Shown piece by piece: positions 13,771-20,049 of a stretch of 20,049 nt of DNA. The stretch is from CAYYAQ01 sp964469555 (GTDB lineage: Bacteria; Planctomycetota; UBA1135; UBA2386): NCBI GenBank assembly GCA_964469555.1, contig CAYYAQ010000096.1:1-20049 (forward strand), read 5' to 3'. Position 1 is the stretch's first letter; every line of letters starts with the position of its first letter. A program made the position numbers and the translations under genes. The notes under the pieces are model-generated. The model worked only from the letters and a program-made list of their open reading frames with translations, ran no database searches and was not told the origin of the DNA.

Positions 13771-14325
13771 ATGAGCGTGATGCTCGCAGAACACGAATCC
13801 GGCCTGATCTACGCGACCGAGATCGCCCTGTGGACGACGCCCACGCTGCTCGCGTTCACGCTCGCCTGTCGTTTCCCCAAGGGAACCCGGATCGCGTGGG
13901 TGATCCTCGGCATGGCGTGCCTGGCCATCGTGCTCGACAAGGCTCTCGACTTGCTGAGCGTGGTACACAAGACCGGCCAGCAGCTGGTGAAGGCCGTCGA
14001 CCCCGAGACACGGATGCGCGATGGAAACCTCGTCTACCGCTTCCTCCTCCTCGGCGGGTTGTTCGTCGCCGGCAGTCTCGGCCTTGTGTTGTGTCTGCGG
14101 CGGGACCGGGATCGGAGCCGCGGCAAGGTGTTGGCGTTCGTGGGTCTCCTGCTCGTGCTCGCATACATCGCCGCGCGGATGATCCCCGGCCTGAAGGAGC
14201 GGCTGTTGCCTCCGACCGGTTGGATCGTGGAGGCGGTGAGCTACGCGCTGATCCTGCTGGGCCTCATCTACGGCTGGCGGCTCCCTCCCGAGGACCGTCC
14301 GACCGCCGATTCCCGAGACCCGTAG
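13771..14325 (+). CDS. Integral membrane protein of unknown function (about five helices)
   Basis: A 184-residue protein with hydrophobic segments at about residues 17-33 (LWTTPTLLAFTLACRF), 41-60 (AWVILGMACLAIVLDKALDL), 91-108, 119-137 and 151-168 (VEAVSYALILLGLIYGW). The loop after helix 2 is polar and charged (TGQQLVKAVDPETRMRDGN). I recognise no family. The start is uncertain: ATGs occur at 13771 and 13780, and neither has a clear ribosome binding site. It faces the 14429-14857 gene convergently. Confidence 0.7.
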   Translation: MSVMLAEHESGLIYATEIALWTTPTLLAFTLACRFPKGTRIAWVILGMACLAIVLDKALDLLSVVHKTGQQLVKAVDPETRMRDGNLVYRFLLLGGLFVAGSLGLVLCLRRDRDRSRGKVLAFVGLLLVLAYIAARMIPGLKERLLPPTGWIVEAVSYALILLGLIYGWRLPPEDRPTADSRDP

Positions 14326-14428
14326 ATTCCCTGCACGCGGGAGTTTCCATACAACCAATAGGTCATGAATTGGCTCCCGTGGACGCCGCCCTCGAAGTCA
14401 CTGTCTTCCGCGCCAAACAGCGCGACAC
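14326..14428. other. Convergent intergenic region with a cryptic minus-strand frame
   Basis: A 103-nt gap between two convergent stops. A minus-strand frame (14268-14480) runs through it and reads like protein in the gap itself (ALFGAEDSDFEGG and GSQFMTYWLYGN) but overlaps both neighbours and has no start signal. No terminator is evident. Confidence 0.3.
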
Positions 14429-14857
14429 TCAATTCCTCGCACCACGTGCGGTCGCTATGGCCGCGAGGAACGCCGCGGGATCACGGAGCCGGAAGCGCAA
14501 TTCGATGGTGCCGGTCGTGTCCGGAATGAAGTGTTGTGCTTCGTAGGCGATCAACAACACCGAGGGCGACTCGACTTCGATGCGCAACTTGCCGAACGAC
14601 GGATGCTCCCAGGGAATGTTGATGGCCGTCCGGGAACGACTGAATCCGACGAGGCGGCGGGACGTCACGACGAGGGCACCCGAACGCCGGGACCCCTTGT
14701 CCACCCCGAAGCGCCAGGGTCCCTTGAAACGACGCAGGTTCGTGGCCAGGCGGATCCCCTCCTCCTCGCGAAGGACACCCTCGGCGTCGAGCCGCTCACG
14801 GAACGAATCCGGCACCCGCCCGAAACCGAACCAGCGATAGAAGAGGGTCTTGGTCAT
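14429..14857 (-). CDS. Conserved-looking cytoplasmic protein of unknown function (PH-like?)
   Basis: A 142-residue protein starting MTKTLFYRWFGFGRVPDSFR with no signal peptide or membrane helix. It has EGVLREEEGIRLA, then alternating strands such as GALVVTSRRLVGFSRSR, INIPWEHPSFGKLRIEV, VLLIAYEAQHFIPD and TGTIELRFRL, and a final helix (PAAFLAAIATA). This strand-strand-helix order, with VVTSRRLVGFSRS like the VLTDRRL segment of bacterial PH domains, suggests a PH-like fold. That is inference; I do not recognise a named family. It lies 28 nt downstream of the cyclophilin gene on the same strand, so it is likely co-transcribed with it. Confidence 0.7.
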   Translation of the reverse strand: MTKTLFYRWFGFGRVPDSFRERLDAEGVLREEEGIRLATNLRRFKGPWRFGVDKGSRRSGALVVTSRRLVGFSRSRTAINIPWEHPSFGKLRIEVESPSVLLIAYEAQHFIPDTTGTIELRFRLRDPAAFLAAIATARGARN

Positions 14858-14885
14858 GTCGATCGGATGCTGGCAGGATCAGGCT

Positions 14886-15485
14886 CTACCTCGGCGCCCG
14901 CCGCATCGTGTTGATACGGATGGCCGGCCTGAGGTTCTCGCCCCGAGTTCTCGAGTTCTGGATCTTCCGCACGACGTCCATCCCCGCGACGACCCTGCCG
15001 AACGCGGCGAACCCCTGGCCGTCAGCATTACGCTTGCCGCCAAGGTCCAACGACGGCTGCGGCCCCACACAGACGAAGAAGTCGGAAGTCGCATCATCCG
15101 GACCCGAACGCGCCATCGAGATCGTGCCGTCGACGTGCTTGAGACCGGTGACGCTGTTGCGCTCCAGCTTGATCGCCCCGAACCCGTCGCCGCGCCGCGC
15201 CGGGTTGATGCCGGCCTGCACGACTTCGATCTGGATGTCCGACCGGCTTTGGTTGTCCAGACGCACGGCGCGGTGGAATCGCCCGCCGTCGTACATCTTC
15301 GCATCGACGTAGCGAAGGAAGTTCGCGCACGTGATCGGAGCGGCTTCCGTTTGCAGCGCGATATCGATGACGCCAAGGTCGGTCGCGACGCGCACGAGCG
15401 CCGTTTTTGGTGCGGCACAACCCCCGAGCAACGCCATTGAAACGAAGGCGCACGCGAGACTCAGCTTTCGGCAAGCGACAATCAT
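14886..15485 (-). CDS. Cyclophilin-type peptidyl-prolyl isomerase, lipoprotein
   Basis: A 199-residue protein. The N-terminus (LACAFVSMALLGGC) has a lipobox with Cys23, so it is probably lipid-anchored in the cell envelope. The cyclophilin domain spans about 30-195: VATDLGVIDIALQTEAAPIT, FHRAVRL (catalytic Arg), IEVVQAGINP in place of the usual MIQGGD, GTISMARSG, SDFFVCVG, and GFAAFGRVVAGMDVVRKI. It catalyses cis-trans isomerisation of prolyl bonds and acts as a folding helper. The insertion after FHRAVR (DNQSRSDIQIE) is a variant that I associate with a bacterial cyclophilin subgroup. The ATG at 15485 directly precedes the signal sequence. Confidence 0.9.
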   Translation of the reverse strand: MIVACRKLSLACAFVSMALLGGCAAPKTALVRVATDLGVIDIALQTEAAPITCANFLRYVDAKMYDGGRFHRAVRLDNQSRSDIQIEVVQAGINPARRGDGFGAIKLERNSVTGLKHVDGTISMARSGPDDATSDFFVCVGPQPSLDLGGKRNADGQGFAAFGRVVAGMDVVRKIQNSRTRGENLRPAIRINTMRRAPR

Positions 15486-15641
15486 GTCATGATGCTACGT
15501 GAACCGACCCAACGCATCGAGGTGGCGCTGAATCAGGAATTCGGCACTGGCCGATCCGTGGCGACCCCACTACAGTGCGGGGTGGCCACGCAGGCCAACG
15601 AGACCGCTCGTCCAGTAGTTTCCCGCTTCGCCCCCACCACC

Positions 15642-16769
15642 ATGAGACTCACAACCACCGCGTCAATCCTCTGCCTGGCCTTCGCCATTCACGCACAGTC
15701 GAAAGTGATCTCGTCACCTCCCCAGTTCCTCACCATCGAGGCGGGAACGGGGGGAGCGCCGCTCGCTTCGAGCTTCTTCGGTGGCTACGCCGACTACGAG
15801 ACGCAGATCTTCGACGGCTACCACCGCGGCGGCGGGGTCAAGCTGATCTCCCAGATCGAGCACCGGATCGACTACCGCGACTACAAGACCGCGATCGCAG
15901 CTCGGACCTGGACCACCGTCGCGCTGCACATGTCCGACGGAACGTGGGACGGACCGATGTACCCGGTGTTCAGCGCGAACGCCCAGAGCACGCCGACCAT
16001 GGTGTTCAGCGGCTCGACGAACTGGCCGGCGCTCAGCGGCTTCCCCAACGGGACGACCAAGCCAAACCCCTGGGGCGCACAGGTGAAGTTCCCGTTCAAG
16101 ACCGTCTGGGCGACGACCGGAACGAAGGACATCCTGCAGCACTTCAAGTTCTCGGGGGGCACGCTGGCGAACAACGCAGCCTGGACGGACCGCAACAACT
16201 ACCTCCTCGACGCGGATCGCTACACCGCTGCTGGCAAGGGCTACTACTACATCTACGGTGGTCCATGGAACTGCATCGACAGCTACCAATCCGCGTTTGG
16301 ATACGCCTACACGTACGCGGTGGCGTACGCCAAGAATGCGTTCAACGCGACCTACAACGACAAGCTGACGATCGACACGCGATCGCACCGGACCGGGCCC
16401 AGCGCGCTCGTGCTCCAGGCGTACGCACCCAAGTCGGCCAACCTGACACTGCCTAGCATCCAGTGCCAGAAGCTGGCTGTGGACGTGACCCAGTCGATCA
16501 TCTTCACCGCGGTCGCGAACTTTGGCGGCTCCAGCTCGAGGCGTTTCACAGCGCCGTGGAACCCCATGTTCAAGGGCATGCGCCTCTACATGCAAGCCGC
16601 GTGGTCGGACTCCGTGACCAAGGAGACGAAACTCTCCCGGCCCGCCTTCACGATTATCCTCGATCAGCCGACGGGAAAATTTCGCGCGCTCTACAAGATC
16701 GGAACAACCGCGACCAAGCTCTCCACGGCACCGGCGGTGCTACCCGTCGTTCGGTATACCTACAACTAG
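15642..16769 (+). CDS. Secreted protein of unknown function, Tyr/Thr-rich
   Basis: A 375-residue protein starting at the ATG at 15642, where a signal peptide begins (RLTTTASILCLAFAIHAQ). The frame is open from 15489 but the extra residues lack signal character. The mature part is rich in Tyr, Thr, Asn and Gly: SSFFGGYADYETQIFDGYHR, TWDGPMYPVFSANAQS, and GYYYIYGGPWNCIDSYQSAF. The composition suggests a beta-rich extracellular protein. Two Cys, in WNCID and IQCQK, could form a disulfide. I recognise no domain. It diverges from the cyclophilin gene (156-nt gap) and is 80 nt upstream of the LtaS-like gene in the same direction. Confidence 0.82.
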   Translation: MRLTTTASILCLAFAIHAQSKVISSPPQFLTIEAGTGGAPLASSFFGGYADYETQIFDGYHRGGGVKLISQIEHRIDYRDYKTAIAARTWTTVALHMSDGTWDGPMYPVFSANAQSTPTMVFSGSTNWPALSGFPNGTTKPNPWGAQVKFPFKTVWATTGTKDILQHFKFSGGTLANNAAWTDRNNYLLDADRYTAAGKGYYYIYGGPWNCIDSYQSAFGYAYTYAVAYAKNAFNATYNDKLTIDTRSHRTGPSALVLQAYAPKSANLTLPSIQCQKLAVDVTQSIIFTAVANFGGSSSRRFTAPWNPMFKGMRLYMQAAWSDSVTKETKLSRPAFTIILDQPTGKFRALYKIGTTATKLSTAPAVLPVVRYTYN

Positions 16770-16849
16770 AATCGGTAGGATCGCGACCAGAGCCCGCCTC
16801 GTTGTCAGCGCCCTTGGCGGAACCGGGTTGATTTGCGAACATCTCCGTC

Positions 16850-18751
16850 ATGGTTCGAGCCATGGATCGACGCCTGGTGATCCTCGCAGGGCTGTTGGCG
16901 ATGCCGTACATCGTCTCAGCGCTGATGTTGGTGCTGTACTTCCAGATCGACGAAACCGTTTCGCGACACTTCGGCATCCTGCTCACGACGGAATACCAGG
17001 CACCGATCCTCTGGGGCGCCGTCCCGGTCCTTCTCTTGTGGATCGTCGACACTGGTCGAGGACGGTGGCGGTTGACCGGTCGCATCACGCTCACCGTGTT
17101 CGTCGTCGCTCTCGGGGTCACTCGAGCAACGCAGACCGTGTCCGTCGTGCAGACTCGGTACTACCTCCACCACGGCATCTTCCAGCACGTGGACATGATC
17201 GAGTTCGTCCTGACGGCTCTCAACATCTCCGTTTTCCTGGGCATTCTGCTGCCAGTGCTTTTCCTCGCCGGACTCTTGTGGACTCCTGGTTTCCCGTCCA
17301 CAAGTCGATCGCACAAGCTGTACACCGCGATCTTGCTGGGTTGCCTCGGGCTGTCCTGGTTCGCGTCGTACCGCGCGGAGGCCAAGCAATACCTCGAGCA
17401 CTTCACGGGCAAGCACGGCATCCCACACGGAGCCGAAGTGGCTCTGTTTCAACTGTTGTGCGGTCACGACAACAGCTATGTGGAAGAGAGCGCGACCCTG
17501 TCGCAGGAGACACGGGACAGGCTCGCGTCATTCGGCGTGCTCGTGCAACCCGATTCGGATCGACCGTTCTTGCGCCCGCGCGTGTACGACCCGGCAGACA
17601 AGACGCCGTGGCAGGACTTCGAACAGCAACCGGACGTGGTGCTAATCTTCGCGGAGTCCCTGTCTGCCAGGCTGCTCGACTGCTACGACGGGCCAGAGAG
17701 TGATGTGTCGCCCTGGATCGACAAGCTCGCCGACCGGTCCCTCAAGTTCGAGAACTACTTCAATCACGCCACGCCCACAGTGTGCGGACTTCACGGTTCG
17801 CTGACGTCGAACTACGAGGTCTCCACCTACGACACATACGCGGACCCGGACGTCAAGCTTCTCGTCGGCGCGAGGACCCTGTCGTTGGCGGTCATCCTCT
17901 CGGAGCGAGGCTACGACACGACGTACTTCGGCCAGGGATCACCCCACGAGACGAATCTCGGCGAGATGATGGTCAACCTCGGTTTCGGGAAACAGCTGTT
18001 CTGCTACGGACTCCGATCCGAGTTTCCGGCCACCACCAAGCAATTCGAAAAGGAGTATCCGGACTACATCTACACCGGTCACGTGAGTGACATCCTGATG
18101 TGTCGGTACGTCCAGAAGTTCATGGCGCGGCCTTCCAAGCGACCCCGCCTGCTCTGCGTCTCGACGATCGGCATGCACTTCCCGTACGACTTCGGGGAGG
18201 GTGTTCACTACGGCGACGGCTCGAAACCCATACTCAACTCCGTTCATCTGTTGGACCGTGCACTGTCCGATACCTGCGACTACCTGAAAGGAAACAGTCG
18301 GGAAGTCGTGTTTGTCCTCACAGCGGATCACGCGATGTTCCCGACAAGAGAATTGATCGAGGTTCGCGAGAAGGAGTACAGCAAGTTCATGTACGACCGG
18401 ATCGCCCTGATCATCAACCGGAGCGGGCATGACAAGGGCGTGGCAATCGACACACTCTCGAGCTCCGTCGATCTCCTCCCGACTCTGATGCACCTCCTTG
18501 GGATCAACATCGAGAACCCGTTCATGGGCTGGTCGATATTCTCCGAGCGTCGCAACTACCCGCGGCTTCTGGGGTCCCACGACAGGCACCTGTTCGTGAA
18601 GACAGCCGCCGGTGAGTGGTCTCCCGTCCTCGCCAAGATCGACAAGATGCCCGACATCCCCCTCGGAGACGGTCGAATGTTCACGTCCAGCCACTTCCGC
18701 GAGTGGCTCGCCTACCTGCGCTACCAGATTCGACACGACCGGATCTGGTAG
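16850..18751 (+). CDS. LtaS/OpgB-type phosphoglycerol-transferase-like membrane protein (alkaline phosphatase fold)
   Basis: A 633-residue protein. Residues 1-180 hold about five membrane helices (for example AMPYIVSALMLVLYF, APILWGAVPVLLLWIV, ISVFLGILLPVLFLAGLLW). Residues about 262-600 are an extracytoplasmic sulfatase/alkaline phosphatase-fold domain: Glu269 in VVLIFAES, a probable nucleophile Thr310 in HATPTVCGLHG, His443 in STIGMHFPY, and Asp493-His494 in VLTADHAMF. That metal-binding set matches lipoteichoic acid synthase and periplasmic glucan phosphoglycerol transferases. In a Gram-negative-type planctomycete it more likely decorates a lipid or glycan with phosphoglycerol or phosphoethanolamine. 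The start could also be the ATG at 16862. No ribosome binding site is strong at either. Confidence 0.88.
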   Translation: MVRAMDRRLVILAGLLAMPYIVSALMLVLYFQIDETVSRHFGILLTTEYQAPILWGAVPVLLLWIVDTGRGRWRLTGRITLTVFVVALGVTRATQTVSVVQTRYYLHHGIFQHVDMIEFVLTALNISVFLGILLPVLFLAGLLWTPGFPSTSRSHKLYTAILLGCLGLSWFASYRAEAKQYLEHFTGKHGIPHGAEVALFQLLCGHDNSYVEESATLSQETRDRLASFGVLVQPDSDRPFLRPRVYDPADKTPWQDFEQQPDVVLIFAESLSARLLDCYDGPESDVSPWIDKLADRSLKFENYFNHATPTVCGLHGSLTSNYEVSTYDTYADPDVKLLVGARTLSLAVILSERGYDTTYFGQGSPHETNLGEMMVNLGFGKQLFCYGLRSEFPATTKQFEKEYPDYIYTGHVSDILMCRYVQKFMARPSKRPRLLCVSTIGMHFPYDFGEGVHYGDGSKPILNSVHLLDRALSDTCDYLKGNSREVVFVLTADHAMFPTRELIEVREKEYSKFMYDRIALIINRSGHDKGVAIDTLSSSVDLLPTLMHLLGINIENPFMGWSIFSERRNYPRLLGSHDRHLFVKTAAGEWSPVLAKIDKMPDIPLGDGRMFTSSHFREWLAYLRYQIRHDRIW

Positions 18752-19001
18752 GACGGTCAGTTCCTGGGCACAACTGCCATCGCGGCGACCGCGTGACACG
18801 AAGTCCGTGTTTCCAACCCCTTTTCTGACAATGGTCTACGCGCGTTTTGCAACGCGCGGACCGGCCCCATCCCGACGCTGTCGTTACCTGACGTGGCCCG
18901 CCGTTCGTGGGACAGGAATCGCGGAATTCTTGGGACAGAGTCCTTCCAGGCGGCCGGCGCGAAATCCCTATCCTTGTCTCTCCGGCCGGAGGACGGCAAC
19001 C
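18752..19001 (+). other. Intergenic region with a perfect hairpin
   Basis: A 250-nt gap. CGCGCGTT (18839-18846) and AACGCGCG (18851-18858) form an 8-bp stem with a TTGC loop. It is not followed by a T tract, so it is not a standard intrinsic terminator. TGGGACAG occurs twice (near 18908 and 18930). The GGAGGA ribosome binding site of the next gene is at 18988-18993. Confidence 0.45.
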
Positions 19002-20049
19002 ATGAACACGATCACGCTCGCTGGACTCACGGCCCTGACCGCTATCGCGTCGAATCTGCTGGCCCAGGACCCGACTCCCCCTCCGGGCGGATTCGCGATC
19101 GCGCAGCAACTCGACATCAGGATTCCGCTCACCGGCAACAGCGGGACCCTGATGAACGCGTACTACCCCAAGGTCACGGCGCCGAGCACCGGCTGGCCGG
19201 TCGTCGTGTTGATCCACGGCGGCGGCGGCAACCGGAACTCACCGTACATCGTGCCCCTGCAACAGAAACTCGCGGCAGCGGGATACGTCGCGCTGTCGTA
19301 CGACACCCGCGGTGGCGGCAGCAGCGCGAAGGTGCTGCACATGGCTGAGTTGGTCGTACAAGCGGAAAAGACACTGGGTGCGCTCATGGACGATACGCGC
19401 CTCGCGATGACGGGTGGATCTGCCGGCGGTCGCCAGACACTGTGGGCGGCGGCATGGTCCGGGAAGACGATGCCCAAGACGAGCACCGTAGCGAGCAAGA
19501 TGCCGGTCCTTGGCGCGGCCATCCCGGACTTGCAGGTGATGGACTCCGTCGAGGACAACGTACCCGGGGGTGTCATGGTGCGCGCGAGCTGGGCGAACAC
19601 CGTCTACAAGAACGGCGGCCCGACGCATCCCTACATGGTCGCGATCAACGCCGGCAACTACGCGGTCGTACGGCAATCGCTCTTGAAGGACCCTGTCGAG
19701 AACTTCTTCCCGCTGCTGAAGCAGAGCTCCGTCCCGTTGCTCGTCATCAACAGCTGGGCCGACCGCAACCACCATCTCAACCACAACGCCGATCGCTTCT
19801 CACAACTCAAGACCGGCGTTCCGCGGCGGTGGCTGTTGTCGACGACGGGACACGGGAGCCCTGACAACAAGACGGAAATCGACTTCAAGTGGGACATGAC
19901 CGTGCGCTGGTGCGACCACTTCCTCAAAGGCGTGAACAACCTCGTCGAGCGCGAGCCGTTCGCCGAACTCAGTGTCCAGCCCGCCGACCCGACGGTCTAC
20001 GTCAGCACCAGCAGCAATTGGCAACACCGGGCCGCGACCGCGTGGCCAC
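19002..20049 (+). CDS. Secreted alpha/beta hydrolase (C-terminus beyond window)
   Basis: The frame is open from the ATG at 19002 to the window edge (349 codons), with a strong GGAGGA site 8 nt upstream. The N-terminus (NTITLAGLTALTAIASNLLA) is a signal peptide cut near LAQ-DP. The hydrolase fold shows WPVVVLIHGGGGN (oxyanion loop), ALSYDTRGGGSS, the nucleophile elbow MTGGSAGGRQ with Ser140, the acid Asp254 in VINSWADRN, and His284 in LLSTTGHGS. The strand and cap arrangement resembles the CocE/X-Pro dipeptidyl-peptidase and acetyl-xylan-esterase-like groups. A beta-sandwich domain may begin near residue 320 (AELSVQPADPTVYVS). It is an esterase or peptidase acting outside the cytoplasm; the substrate is unknown. 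Confidence 0.9.
   Translation, partial: MNTITLAGLTALTAIASNLLAQDPTPPPGGFAIAQQLDIRIPLTGNSGTLMNAYYPKVTAPSTGWPVVVLIHGGGGNRNSPYIVPLQQKLAAAGYVALSYDTRGGGSSAKVLHMAELVVQAEKTLGALMDDTRLAMTGGSAGGRQTLWAAAWSGKTMPKTSTVASKMPVLGAAIPDLQVMDSVEDNVPGGVMVRASWANTVYKNGGPTHPYMVAINAGNYAVVRQSLLKDPVENFFPLLKQSSVPLLVINSWADRNHHLNHNADRFSQLKTGVPRRWLLSTTGHGSPDNKTEIDFKWDMTVRWCDHFLKGVNNLVEREPFAELSVQPADPTVYVSTSSNWQHRAATAWP

Noticed and set aside
13541..13774. 77-codon plus-strand ORF whose stop overlaps the next start (ATGA)
   Set aside because: No ribosome binding site, no recognisable sequence, and a position in a degraded stretch. The overlap alone is weak evidence.
1..20049. CRISPR arrays, insertion sequences, prophage or toxin-antitoxin modules
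   Set aside because: No regularly spaced repeats, transposase-like proteins, integrases or short antitoxin-like pairs are visible.

Overview
The window is about 20 kb of GC-rich, gene-dense bacterial chromosome and most resembles a member of the Planctomycetota. The evidence is the combination of families: a secreted ThuA-like protein, a YCII-DUF1080 (3-keto-disaccharide hydrolase) secreted protein, the C-terminal end of a DUF1501 protein, an Ig-like/S41 protease of a type I know from planctomycetes, a GFTLIEL prepilin, and many secreted proteins of unknown function. There are no rRNA or tRNA genes, CRISPR arrays, insertion sequences or phage genes that I can support.

Layout, left to right. 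1-1308: two minus-strand genes, a ThuA-like protein cut by the window edge and a carbon-nitrogen hydrolase. 1435-2238: a secreted thioredoxin-like protein on the plus strand. 2473-3820 (minus): an S41 protease with an N-terminal Ig-like domain and an apparent frameshift in its signal-peptide region. 3900-5027 (plus): the YCII-DUF1080 protein, diverging from the protease. 5044-6239 (minus): a small Cys-rich ORF, a four-helix membrane protein, and a DUF1801 protein with a histone-H1-like tail and a probable one-base deletion in a C homopolymer. 6409-7479 (plus): a secreted thioredoxin-like protein whose reading frame continues through an in-frame TGA. 7763-8479: a type IV-like prepilin. 8481-10767 (minus): an SPFH-GYF protein followed by a double zinc-ribbon membrane protein. 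11013-13246 (plus): a GT4 glycosyltransferase and a methyltransferase with overlapping start and stop codons. 13284-13508 (minus): a DUF1501 remnant. 13771-15485: a membrane protein, an uncharacterised protein and a cyclophilin lipoprotein. 15642-20049 (plus): a secreted protein of unknown function, an LtaS/OpgB-type alkaline-phosphatase-fold membrane transferase, and a secreted alpha/beta hydrolase cut by the right edge.

The most interesting element is at 6409-7479. A signal-peptide-bearing ORF ends in TGA (6709-6711), and the same frame continues for 247 more codons of conserved-looking sequence. A hairpin (GAGGG, loop GCGTGT, CCCTC) lies where a bacterial SECIS element should be: its apical loop begins 23 nt after the TGA and starts with G. 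The simplest reading is a 356-residue secreted selenoprotein with Sec101 at the active-site position of a thioredoxin-like fold. The window shows neither selenocysteine machinery nor homologues, so this remains a strong candidate and not a proof.

Secondary themes are two likely frameshifts (real decay or sequence error), a remnant gene, and a recurring pattern in which otherwise unrelated proteins end in Lys/Arg-rich tails.
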